Source: Lachnospiraceae bacterium (GTDB lineage Bacteria; Bacillota; Clostridia; Lachnospirales; Lachnospiraceae). Taken from it: DNA of 64,000 nt. Below, in pieces: positions 32,817 through 41,171 of this stretch; positions within the stretch are counted from its first letter, which is position 1; every line of letters starts with the position of its first letter. A program made the translations under genes and the position numbers. The notes below the pieces were generated by a model. The model was not told the DNA's origin. It saw only the letters and a list, made by a program, of their open reading frames with translations, and searched no databases. Location of the stretch: positions 124,001-188,000 of the forward strand of contig JAFVXW010000085.1 of the NCBI GenBank assembly GCA_017500935.1, written 5' to 3'.

Positions 32817-33398
32817 ATGAATTTTCTGGAAGAAAGAATTGTAAAAGACGGTATTGTAAAACCCGGTAATGTCCTTAAGGTTGACAGCTTCTTAAACCAC
32901 CAGATGGACATTTCCCTCATGGAAGAGATCGGCCGTGAATTTAAGCGCCGTTTTGCAGATAAGCCTGTCACCAAGGTTCTGACCATCGAAGCATCCGGCA
33001 TTGGTATCGCCTGCTTTGTTGCCAAAGAATTCGGTGTTCCTCTGGTATTTGCCAAAAAATCCAAATCCATCAACATCGACGGCGAAATGTTTGTTGCAGA
33101 AGTGGAATCTTTCACCCACAAAAACAGAAATCAGGTTATCGTATCCAAAAGATTTCTCTCTCCCGAAGATCATCTACTGATCATCGACGATTTCCTTGCA
33201 AACGGCTGTGCGCTGCAGGGTCTGATCTCCATCGCTGAATCTGCCGGTGCCACCGTAGAAGGTCTTGGTATCGTCATTGAAAAAGGCTTCCAGATCGGCG
33301 GCCGCGTGATCCGCAATCTGGGTTATCAGCTGGAATCTTTAGCCATCATAGACGGCATGGATGCAGAAACCGGCACCATTACATTCCGGGAACAGTAA
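32817..33398 (+). CDS. xpt: Xanthine phosphoribosyltransferase
   Basis: Converts xanthine and PRPP to XMP in purine salvage. The 193 residues match the family's length and contain LTIEASGIGIACFVAK, the flexible KSINIDGEMFVAEVESFTH loop and the PRPP-binding IIDDFLANG. The ATG at 32817 follows GAGG by 7 bases. It is a stand-alone gene between its promoter and a strong terminator, about 28 kb from the purine biosynthesis genes in this window. Confidence 0.95.
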   Translation: MNFLEERIVKDGIVKPGNVLKVDSFLNHQMDISLMEEIGREFKRRFADKPVTKVLTIEASGIGIACFVAKEFGVPLVFAKKSKSINIDGEMFVAEVESFTHKNRNQVIVSKRFLSPEDHLLIIDDFLANGCALQGLISIAESAGATVEGLGIVIEKGFQIGGRVIRNLGYQLESLAIIDGMDAETGTITFREQ

Positions 33399-33406
33399 AA
33401 AAATGG

Positions 33407-33447
33407 CGTGTGCAAAAGATGCTCATTTTGCACACGTCTCTTTTTTT
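33407..33447 (+). terminator. Terminator after xpt
   Basis: A perfect 11-bp stem CGTGTGCAAAA / TTTTGCACACG followed by seven Ts, 8 bases after the stop codon. Confidence 0.92.
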
Positions 33448-33497
33448 GTCATTTTCAATTCTCAGGTAAAATAAGAATCTGTAAGCTGCACAGTAAA

Positions 33498-33537
33498 AGG
33501 CAGCGGCTGTAACCAAACGCAGCCGCTGCCTTCTTTT
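33498..33537. terminator. Bidirectional terminator before URO-D gene 3
   Basis: A 12-bp stem AGGCAGCGGCTG / CAGCCGCTGCCT with T-rich sequence on both outer sides. It mainly ends the minus-strand URO-D gene stopping at 33554 and is a second block behind xpt. Confidence 0.85.
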
Positions 33538-33553
33538 TGGCATTTTTTGATTT

Positions 33554-34636
33554 TTATTCGTATACGCCCAGCTTCTTTACTTCTTCCACAATCGCCTTCA
33601 TATTCTCAAGACTTACGGAATTGGGAATGGAATGGTCAGAAGAGAAAATGTAGCCGCCGTTTTTCTTCAGCACAGGGATCACCTTGCGCATTTCTTCGAT
33701 GATGGCTTCCTTATCATCCCAGAGCACCGCATTGACACCGCCGTGCAGAACCAGCTTATCGCCGTATTCTTCCTTTAATTTCAGAGGGTCCATACCGGCT
33801 TTTACTTCCAGCGGATTTAAGGCATCAATGCCGATATCGATCAGATCGTCGATACGGGTCATGATATTGCCGCAGGAATGCAGATGTGCCACGATTCCTC
33901 TCTCATGCGCCCAGTCGATCGCTCTTTTATGTACAGGCTTTAACAGTTCTCTGTAAAGTTCATTGGAAAAGAAAGTGGTGCCCTTATATCCCATATCATC
34001 CGGCCACTGAATGCAGTCAAAATGATATCCGGCATCCCAGATCTTGGTAAACTGTCTGATGCAGCAGTCCAGATAGGTATTGTACATATCTGCCACAAGC
34101 TCCGGTTCTTCATACATGGCGATCAGATGGTTTTCTGTTCCCATCATCCAGGAATGGGTTACGTCAAAGCCAAACCAGAAACCTGCCTGGATCCAGCGTC
34201 CTTCCTCTTTCCAGATGGGATAATTTTTCTTTAAATATTCCCAGTCGATTCTGTCCTCGGCATCTTCCAGCATACGGGCTTTACATTCTGCCCAGCTTTC
34301 CTCATCCACCACTTTAAAATCCAGAAACTCGGGAGTGGAATCTGCTTCCTTAAAATGACGCATGGTCACGCCCCATTTGCTGGTAGCCACATAACTGTCC
34401 TCATTTTCGGACAAAACCACTTCGGGATAACGGGGAGAAATGTCCACACCGATGGTTTCCACCTTATCCACACCAAAATAATCTCTCCAGTCCATGTCTG
34501 CGGGCATACCCTCTTTACGCCATCTTCTGACGGTTCCTTCCCAGGGGGAATCAATGATCGGGATTCTGTCCGCTTCCTGATGTGCATACATGCGCAGAAA
34601 ACGTTCTCTTGTAGTCATAGTCTCTTTTGTACTCAT
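33554..34636 (-). CDS. URO-D-family protein 3 (methyltransferase-like)
   Basis: A 360-residue member of the URO-D/cobalamin methyltransferase superfamily. TTRERFLRMYAHQEADRIPI opens the protein; AHLHSCGNI (His253, Cys255) is the zinc-ligand segment, followed by DLIDIGIDALNPLEV and VLHGGVN. The start at 34636 follows GGAGAG by 7 bases, preferred over two upstream ATGs. It is divergent from an AraC regulator (34791) with a 154-base shared region and is a single-gene unit by its terminator. As with the other copies, no corrinoid-protein gene is adjacent. Substrate unknown. Confidence 0.85.
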   Translation of the reverse strand: MSTKETMTTRERFLRMYAHQEADRIPIIDSPWEGTVRRWRKEGMPADMDWRDYFGVDKVETIGVDISPRYPEVVLSENEDSYVATSKWGVTMRHFKEADSTPEFLDFKVVDEESWAECKARMLEDAEDRIDWEYLKKNYPIWKEEGRWIQAGFWFGFDVTHSWMMGTENHLIAMYEEPELVADMYNTYLDCCIRQFTKIWDAGYHFDCIQWPDDMGYKGTTFFSNELYRELLKPVHKRAIDWAHERGIVAHLHSCGNIMTRIDDLIDIGIDALNPLEVKAGMDPLKLKEEYGDKLVLHGGVNAVLWDDKEAIIEEMRKVIPVLKKNGGYIFSSDHSIPNSVSLENMKAIVEEVKKLGVYE

Positions 34637-34790
34637 TTTCAGTCTCTCCATTCCTTTAATTATATTTTCATACTGCACTTATTATCTTGTTTCCAGTATA
34701 AGCAGATGATAAAATATTTGCAATACAAACCATATTTTACAAGAAATTCCTGTTATCTCATGATCATTTTTTGATATTAAGGAGAAGACC

Positions 34791-35654
34791 ATGTATTCCA
34801 TAAACGGTAATTTTGGAAAAGTCAGACATATTCCTTTGCCCCCCGGTCACCAATTTCTGTCTGTGCCCGAACTCCCTGTGCCTTTTCTGATTGCCAGCGG
34901 CGGCTGGCATCATTGCAATGACAAATATCATATTTTCAGATCGGCAGAAAAAGCAGAGCAGCATCTGCTTTTGTTTTCCGTCAGTGACGGCGGATGTATA
35001 AAGCTTGATGATGATACCGTTATCTCTTTGCCTGCCTCATCAGTTGCCTGGTTTGCGCCTGGGTGCAATCAATGCTATTATACTGCCAAAGGAGAAGAAT
35101 GGGAGTTTTACTGGCTTCATCTTCTTGATTCTGACGCTTTAAAGCTGCATGAAATTTTTCCTTCTTCCCATTATATTGCACTTACTCATACGGACAGCAT
35201 CTATCAGGAATTGGAAGCACTTTTGCGGAACAGACAAAAAAATCTCCGTGATTTTCAACTTGAAACATCACGAAGATTTTCTTCTCTTTATCATATGATG
35301 CTTAGATCCTGCAGTCATACTGCCAACTTAAAACACGGTGATCCCATCATTTCGGACATCATTCAGTCTATGGAAACAGATTTGACCAGGGACTGGAATC
35401 TGCCGCTGCTTTCCGCAAAATACTACATTTCTGTCCCGCAGCTGATCCGCCGTTTCAAGGCTGAAACCGGACTCACGCCCCATTCCTATCTGATCTGTCT
35501 GCGTCTGCAGTCTGCCGAAATGTATCTGCACTACACCGGCCTGACTATTGACCAGATCAGCCGCAAAACCGGTTTTGCAAGTACCAGCAACTTTATCATG
35601 CAGTTTGGACGCTATTATGGCTGCAGTCCCCAAAAGTACAGAGAAAGCCAGTAA
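34791..35654 (+). CDS. AraC-family regulator divergent from URO-D gene 3
   Basis: A 287-residue regulator with an N-terminal cupin-type sensor (about 1-150; FSVSDGGCIKL, SVAWFAPGCNQCYYTAKG, EWEFYWLHLL) and a C-terminal double helix-turn-helix (about 190-287; SAKYYISVPQLIRRFKAETG and ISRKTGFASTSNFIMQFGRYYG). AAGGAG lies 6 bases before the ATG. Likely control targets are the divergent URO-D gene and perhaps the URO-D pair just downstream on the minus strand. The ligand is not deducible. Confidence 0.9.
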   Translation: MYSINGNFGKVRHIPLPPGHQFLSVPELPVPFLIASGGWHHCNDKYHIFRSAEKAEQHLLLFSVSDGGCIKLDDDTVISLPASSVAWFAPGCNQCYYTAKGEEWEFYWLHLLDSDALKLHEIFPSSHYIALTHTDSIYQELEALLRNRQKNLRDFQLETSRRFSSLYHMMLRSCSHTANLKHGDPIISDIIQSMETDLTRDWNLPLLSAKYYISVPQLIRRFKAETGLTPHSYLICLRLQSAEMYLHYTGLTIDQISRKTGFASTSNFIMQFGRYYGCSPQKYRESQ

Positions 35655-35693
35655 TCACAGTTCCATCGCTTACCTGAATACTGTATCATATAT

Positions 35694-35717
35694 CGCCGGA
35701 ATATCCGGGCTTTTTTG
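35694..35717 (+). terminator. Terminator after the AraC gene
   Basis: Short GC stem (GCCGGA / TCCGGGC region over a three-base loop) followed by six Ts, about 40 bases after the stop codon. Confidence 0.75.
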
Positions 35718-35735
35718 ATCGCCCACCGTCTGCGT

Positions 35736-36845
35736 TTATCTCCACGCCAGCTTATCGGAATAATCCAGATAATACTTGATACTCTCACCGGGCACATTCC
35801 AGGGAATGTGATTGCCGATACACATAAAGTAACCGCCGCACATCTTGCCGGTTTCCACCATGCTCTCCACCATTTTCCGGATGTCATCTTTTGTGCCATA
35901 GGTCAGAATACGATTGTCCCCTTCTCCGGCAAGCATGATATCAGGATATTTTTTTGCCACCGCCTTAAAATCACAATAGGGTTCCGTGATCAGTCCTCTC
36001 ATACCGCAGGCATACAGATCATCCACATATACATCCGGTTTTCCGTCGGTGGTAAAATTGACAGTAATGCCATGATCGCGCATCATTCCCCAATACTCTT
36101 CGTATCTGGGGAAAATATATTTATTCATCCAGTCAGGAGGACAGACCGGACCGTTTGTCATCACGATATCATCATGACAGCCGCAGAAATTCACCGGGAG
36201 TTTGGTGAACGCAGTAAACACACGGCGGTTGATCTCTGCAAATTCTTTCATAACAGGCTCAAACTCATCTTCCAGACAGGTTGCCAGAAACATCTCCCAG
36301 CCAAAGGTCAACATCGGCCACATAAACATGGTATTGTAAAAACCGCAGCCCGCTGTAGAAAACTCAGGCGCTTTGTCGCCCCATTCCGCGGGATAGTTTT
36401 TGCGAAGTCTGTTATAAATAGCTTCCACACTGGAAAAATCCCAGTTTTCCACCACATGTTCCCATTCTCTGAAATCCGCATGCTGCAGGGGATGGAAATT
36501 AAAAACATCTTCTTCTGTCTTAAAATACTTCTCGCCGTGCTCAAAGGTCGCTGTTTCGCTGTCTCCCCAGCGCACTGTATGCCGCTGTGCGTTGGAACTT
36601 GCACCGTCAAGTCCCAGAGAGGGACGTTTCTTTGGTTCATTGGATTCGGGGATCGGCAGATTCAGCATGGGCCAAAGCTCTGCCAGTCTCTGGCGGCATT
36701 CTCTGGGCCGTTCATAATAATCAATACCGGTCAGATAGGTCTCTGCATCCGGATTAGACCAGTGTTCGATGTGCAGGATCTTTTTTCCGCCCTTGCCCAT
36801 CATTGCCATATAGCGTTCTTTTTCCTGAGGGGATACTGCCATCAT
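35736..36845 (-). CDS. URO-D-family protein 4 (HxCG motif lost)
   Basis: A 369-residue URO-D-like protein. It retains family features such as EKERYMAMMGKGGKKILHIEHW, a C-terminal CGGYFMCIGNHIPWNVP and the DDLYACGMRGL helix. At the place where copies 1, 3 and 5 have HSCG it has FTTDGKPD, so the His and Cys metal ligands are gone. It may use a different chemistry, or be a non-zinc partner of the co-transcribed copy 5 just upstream (38-base gap). The ATG at 36845 is chosen because GGAGG is 7 bases before it; the earlier ATG at 36850 is out of frame. Confidence 0.75.
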   Translation of the reverse strand: MMAVSPQEKERYMAMMGKGGKKILHIEHWSNPDAETYLTGIDYYERPRECRQRLAELWPMLNLPIPESNEPKKRPSLGLDGASSNAQRHTVRWGDSETATFEHGEKYFKTEEDVFNFHPLQHADFREWEHVVENWDFSSVEAIYNRLRKNYPAEWGDKAPEFSTAGCGFYNTMFMWPMLTFGWEMFLATCLEDEFEPVMKEFAEINRRVFTAFTKLPVNFCGCHDDIVMTNGPVCPPDWMNKYIFPRYEEYWGMMRDHGITVNFTTDGKPDVYVDDLYACGMRGLITEPYCDFKAVAKKYPDIMLAGEGDNRILTYGTKDDIRKMVESMVETGKMCGGYFMCIGNHIPWNVPGESIKYYLDYSDKLAWR

Positions 36846-36883
36846 GTCATTTCCTCCGTTTCTTTGACGCTCCAAAACTGCCC

Positions 36884-37897
36884 TTATGCGTATGCCCTGG
36901 CAGTCTCGATCAGCGCTTTTACATTTTCATACGGTACATCTGTCTGGATTTCCTGAGAGGAACAGGTAATATAACCGCCGTTTTGGCTCATCAGCTCGAT
37001 CACCCGTGCCGTTTCTTTGCGTACCTCTTCCGGCGTGCCGTTTGGAAGCACCTGCTGTGTGGAAATACCGCCCCAAAAGGTCATATGGTCTCCGTAGGTT
37101 TCTTTTAGGAAACGCAGATCCATACACTCAGGCTGCACAGGATTTAAGATATCCACACCAAGCTCCACCAGATCCGGCATTACCTGCAGAATCTGTCCGC
37201 AGGAATGTACCATAACCTTTTTGCCGAATTTTTTGATCAGCTCATACTGCACCTTTTCACCTGGCCGGATCATATCATGCCAGGTCTTTGGAGACATGAT
37301 CAGATCACGCTGGGTACCCCAGTCACTGCCAAGCAGAATCGCATCCAGGTGCTCACAGGCTGCAACCTTGGGCAGCATCTCCATATTCAGGGAAATGATA
37401 TAGTCAAGAAGCTTTTGTGCAAATTCCGGAAATGCCGCCAGATCCGCAAGGAAATTCTCAATTCCACGGGTAAAATAAGCCTTCTCCCAGTGGCTTCCCC
37501 AGATCAGAGAGGTATTGAAGGTCTGGTATTTTTCTGCGATATATCGGGTGTTCTCATAAAATGTCGCGATTTCTTCCTCGCTGTCAAAACGAATGATCCC
37601 GGGCATCACATCCGGTGCTTCATAAGGATCTGCGTAACAGGCGGGCAGATGCTCCATATCCCACCCCCACCAGGGCACTCCCACATCCGCCATAAAATTG
37701 CCGATGGAAAAGTCCACAGCCTGATTGAAAGTGATTTTTCCTTCCTTTAAATCATCCTGTACTTCGCGGTTATAAAAATCCTTCAAAAGCTGTTCGCCGT
37801 ATGCCTGATATCCTTCCACGGTCAACCGGATGCAAAAAGGAACCTTATCTGACTGCTGATGCTGCAGGGCACGCAGCACATACTCTTTTTTTGTCAT
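36884..37897 (-). CDS. URO-D-family protein 5 (methyltransferase-like)
   Basis: A 337-residue member of the URO-D/cobalamin methyltransferase group, opening TKKEYVLRALQHQQSDKVPF and carrying VMVHSCGQI (His231, Cys233), DLVELGVDILNPVQ and FWGGISTQ. These segments align well with copy 1. GGAGG is 9 bases before the ATG. It is the first gene of a two-gene operon with copy 4 and is divergent from the oxidoreductase at 37989, sharing a 91-base promoter region. The shared region suggests joint regulation with the oxidoreductase/glycosidase pair. Confidence 0.85.
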   Translation of the reverse strand: MTKKEYVLRALQHQQSDKVPFCIRLTVEGYQAYGEQLLKDFYNREVQDDLKEGKITFNQAVDFSIGNFMADVGVPWWGWDMEHLPACYADPYEAPDVMPGIIRFDSEEEIATFYENTRYIAEKYQTFNTSLIWGSHWEKAYFTRGIENFLADLAAFPEFAQKLLDYIISLNMEMLPKVAACEHLDAILLGSDWGTQRDLIMSPKTWHDMIRPGEKVQYELIKKFGKKVMVHSCGQILQVMPDLVELGVDILNPVQPECMDLRFLKETYGDHMTFWGGISTQQVLPNGTPEEVRKETARVIELMSQNGGYITCSSQEIQTDVPYENVKALIETARAYA

Positions 37898-37988
37898 GCC
37901 AAGTTTCCTCCCTTAAACTCTTTACAACCCTTTAAGTTTAATCTAACATGAAAGATAAGAAATAACAACGAAAATAAGGAGGGCTGCC

Positions 37989-39122
37989 ATGAAAAAACTG
38001 AATATTGCTCTGGTCGGACTAGGATTCGGGGGAAGTTTTCTACCTATTTATCTGGATCATCCGCAGGTGGATTTTGTGGGTATTTATGATCCCAACAAAG
38101 CGCTTTGCCGACAAGCCGCTGAAAAATATCCCTCTGTCCGTATCTATGAAACATTTGAAGATGTTCTTACAGATGACACGCTGGATGCGGTACATCTGGT
38201 CAGCCCCATTCCTGCACATGCTGACCAGACTGTCGCAGTTTTGGAAAGCGGCAAGCACTGTGCATGTACGGTTCCCATGGCCACTTCTCTGGAAGATATC
38301 GCGCGCATTACCAATGCCGTTCGTACCAGTGGAAAAAAATACATGATGATGGAAACCACGCTTTATACTTATCAGTTCTTTTATGTCAAACAGATGCAGA
38401 AAGAAGGGCGTCTGGGCAAAATCCAGTTTCTGCGCGGCAGTCATTATCAGGATATGGTCAACTGGCCGGATTACTGGCTTGGCCTTCCTCCCATGTGGTA
38501 CGGAACACACGCCATTGCGCCCATGACAGTTCTTTCGGGTTCCCGTATCCAGAGCGTACATTGCTTTGGTTCCGGTACTATGGATGAATCCCTGCACAAA
38601 CAGTACAACAACCCCTACCCCGTGGAATGTGCGATCTTTTCCTTTGAAAACGGTCTGAAAGCAGAAGCCACCCGCAGCCTGTTTGAAACAGCAAGGGTAT
38701 ATCAGGAAGGCCTGTTTGTATACGGCAGCAACGCCTGCTTTGAATGGGGATTTGCAGATAATGACAAGCCCTACGTGACCACCTCCTCTCCTGCAAAACC
38801 CGGCGAGCGCGGTTCGATTTCCCATGTGGAACAGATTGAACTTCCCAATTATCATCAGACTCTGCCGGAATCCATCCAGAAATACACGATCAACCCGCAG
38901 CATTTTGATCCCTTAAATCCTCAGGATTCCTTAAAAAAAGGCAGCGGCGGCGGCCATCACGGTTCTCACCCGCATCTTGTACACGAATTTGTCATGAGTA
39001 TTTTAGAGGACAGAAAGCCTGCCATCGATGAAGTTCTGGCCGCCAATATCACTGCTGCCGGTATCTGTGCCCATGAATCTGCCATGAGAAACGGCGAGGC
39101 AGTAACCATTCCGGTATTTTAA
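37989..39122 (+). CDS. Gfo/Idh/MocA-family oxidoreductase lacking the EKP lysine
   Basis: A 377-residue NAD(P)-dependent sugar oxidoreductase-like protein. The Rossmann fold (residues 1-125) has LVGLGFGGSF. The usual EKP motif, whose Lys is catalytic in most members, is replaced by CTVPMATS; other members with this CTVPMAT form exist, so it marks a subgroup rather than decay. The C-terminal domain has WYGTHAIAPM and a late GGGHHGSHPHLVHEF with several histidines. AAGGAGG is 8 bases before the ATG. It is co-directional with the glycosidase-like gene 44 bases downstream, which suggests 3-keto-sugar or similar glycoside chemistry (inference). Confidence 0.85.
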   Translation: MKKLNIALVGLGFGGSFLPIYLDHPQVDFVGIYDPNKALCRQAAEKYPSVRIYETFEDVLTDDTLDAVHLVSPIPAHADQTVAVLESGKHCACTVPMATSLEDIARITNAVRTSGKKYMMMETTLYTYQFFYVKQMQKEGRLGKIQFLRGSHYQDMVNWPDYWLGLPPMWYGTHAIAPMTVLSGSRIQSVHCFGSGTMDESLHKQYNNPYPVECAIFSFENGLKAEATRSLFETARVYQEGLFVYGSNACFEWGFADNDKPYVTTSSPAKPGERGSISHVEQIELPNYHQTLPESIQKYTINPQHFDPLNPQDSLKKGSGGGHHGSHPHLVHEFVMSILEDRKPAIDEVLAANITAAGICAHESAMRNGEAVTIPVF

Positions 39123-39166
39123 ACTATGTCTGCAAAGATACACAGACAATTACGAAAGGAAACACA

Positions 39167-41074
39167 ATGGAACATAAATTATATGCCCCGCTGATGCTGA
39201 ATACACTCAATCAGGATACGCGCAAAGAATACCTGCAAAAACTAAAAAAAGCCGGAACTGATTTTGTATTTATCGCTCCGGAACGCCGTTTTGGCGTTGA
39301 AAATGAAGCACAGATGGAAAATCTGGCGGAAAGCATTCGTTTTTTCACCCATAACGGATTTCCCTGCGGTGCCTGGATCAGCACGATCGGTCTGTGTCAG
39401 CGCCTTTCGGATCATAATCTGGCATTAACCCAAAATTTCAATCTGATCAAGGGAATGCTCAATGAGGGATATCCGGGTTCTGACCAGTTCTGTTTTCTCG
39501 GCGGCGGTCTGTTTGAACATGTTGCAAAAACGATTCGTCTGTGCATCAAGGCCGGTGCAAAGCTGATCATGTTAGATGACGATATGTGTCTGTCTCTGCG
39601 AGGATTGGGATGTGCCTGCGATGCTCATCTGGAGCTGTTTTATCAAAAATTCGGTTCCCGCCCGTGCCGGGAAGAAATCTATCGCAATGTGGTCAGCGGT
39701 TCTCCCAACAGATACCGTACCCTCTGGATGGAAACCATGGGCGAATCCCTCAAGGATTTCTGCTCCCGTCTGCGCGCAGAAGTAGACGCCATTGATCCTG
39801 CAATCCGCATGGGATTTTGTACCGGTTACACCTCATGGGATGAAGAAGGTGTCGATGCCCTGACTCTGGCAAAGATTCTTGCCGGAAACACCCGGCCATT
39901 CATGCGTCTGACCGGTGCACCTTACTGGATCTGGACAGATCGCTTCAAAGGCCAGAGTCTTGCCTCCATCATGGAATTTGTACGCGAACAGGCTGTCTGG
40001 TGTAAAAGCGAAGATATTGAACTGTTTGATGAAAATGACAGCTATCCCCGCCCCCGCTATATCATCCCTGCTTCCTACTGTGAGATTTATGACCAATGCC
40101 TGCGTTTTTCCAGTGATGTGGGCGCTTTCAAGTACATGTACGATTATACTTCCGGCCCCGATTATGAAAACGGTTATCTTCGCGCCCATCTGGCCAATAA
40201 ACCGCTGCGCGACTGGATCGACGCCAATACACTGGCAAATGATGAGGGAATTATCGTCATTGACAAAATGCGCAAACTGGCAGAAGTTACCCTCCCGCCA
40301 GACAGCGATCACTGGCATTACACCACCGAAGTATTTCATCACGGACAGCGTTTTATCAATAAAAATGCCATTCCGGTAAAATACACCGGAACCGATAATA
40401 CCTGCGTGGTATTCGGCGAATGTGCCCGTTTCGTTGATCCCGCTTGCTTCAAAAAAGGCATCATTCTGGATCTGCCTGCCGCTCTTATCCTGCAGAAACG
40501 CGGTTTCGATGTAGGTCTTTGTGACTATTCTCCCATGACCGCATGGTATGAAACCTATGGTCCGGGCGAAAAAGTGGCAGTTGGAGAAGTAATAGACTCC
40601 GGCATGATGTATCGCATCCGTACAAAGGAGAGTGCCCGCATACTCAGCGAATATATTTTCCAGGATGACAGCAAATCCCCCTCCTGCTATCGCTATGATA
40701 CTCCGGACGGTACAAAATATCTTATTTATGCCTTTGACGGAAACTCTGCTCCCACTATGGAGAGTCCCATCTACTGTTCCTATTACCGTCAGCGCCAGTT
40801 AGTAAACGCGATCCGCGAAATGGGCGGCAGTGTATCGGCTGTCACTTACGAAGCCCCCAATCTGTACACTGTTGTAAAATCAGATGAGACTTCGCTGACA
40901 GTCTGGATGGCCAATATCAATCCCGATGTCATATACACGCCTGTATTCGAACTTGAAAAAACATATAGCCGCTGCGATGTCATCGGCGGCAGCGCCCACC
41001 TGGAAGATGGAAAACTGATTTTTGATACCGATATCCCTGCCTTTTCCTGCGCAGGATTCAGGCTGTATCAATAA
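39167..41074 (+). CDS. Unassigned TIM-barrel glycosidase-like protein (635 aa)
   Basis: I do not recognise the family. The 635 residues carry no signal peptide. The N-terminal 330 residues look like an (alpha/beta)8 barrel: strands DFVFIAPE, FPCGAWIST, KLIMLDDDMCLS and IRMGFCTGYTSWDE, then ELFDENDSYPRPRY. Candidate catalytic acids are the Asp cluster in LDDDMCL and Glu/Asp in FDENDS. A middle segment (about 395-490) is Rossmann-like (VVFGECARFVDPACF, ILDLPAALILQKRGFDVGL), reminiscent of the glutaminase-like domain of GH42-type enzymes. The C-terminus is beta-rich. AAAGGA precedes the ATG. Following the oxidoreductase in one operon, a glycoside hydrolase role is inferred. Confidence 0.6.
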   Translation: MEHKLYAPLMLNTLNQDTRKEYLQKLKKAGTDFVFIAPERRFGVENEAQMENLAESIRFFTHNGFPCGAWISTIGLCQRLSDHNLALTQNFNLIKGMLNEGYPGSDQFCFLGGGLFEHVAKTIRLCIKAGAKLIMLDDDMCLSLRGLGCACDAHLELFYQKFGSRPCREEIYRNVVSGSPNRYRTLWMETMGESLKDFCSRLRAEVDAIDPAIRMGFCTGYTSWDEEGVDALTLAKILAGNTRPFMRLTGAPYWIWTDRFKGQSLASIMEFVREQAVWCKSEDIELFDENDSYPRPRYIIPASYCEIYDQCLRFSSDVGAFKYMYDYTSGPDYENGYLRAHLANKPLRDWIDANTLANDEGIIVIDKMRKLAEVTLPPDSDHWHYTTEVFHHGQRFINKNAIPVKYTGTDNTCVVFGECARFVDPACFKKGIILDLPAALILQKRGFDVGLCDYSPMTAWYETYGPGEKVAVGEVIDSGMMYRIRTKESARILSEYIFQDDSKSPSCYRYDTPDGTKYLIYAFDGNSAPTMESPIYCSYYRQRQLVNAIREMGGSVSAVTYEAPNLYTVVKSDETSLTVWMANINPDVIYTPVFELEKTYSRCDVIGGSAHLEDGKLIFDTDIPAFSCAGFRLYQ

Positions 41075-41120
41075 CCTCCCCGTTGTAAAGCAGCGGGATC
41101 AAGACAGATCACAAAAAAAT

Positions 41121-41152
41121 TACAGGGACAGCACACAAATGCTGTCCCTGTA
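41121..41152 (-). terminator. Terminator after the GH127 operon
   Basis: A perfect 13-bp stem TACAGGGACAGCA / TGCTGTCCCTGTA with seven Ts on the minus-strand side; it ends the five-gene minus operon and may also stop the convergent plus-strand pair. Confidence 0.88.
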
Positions 41153-41171
41153 TCAATTTCTCTGACATTTC

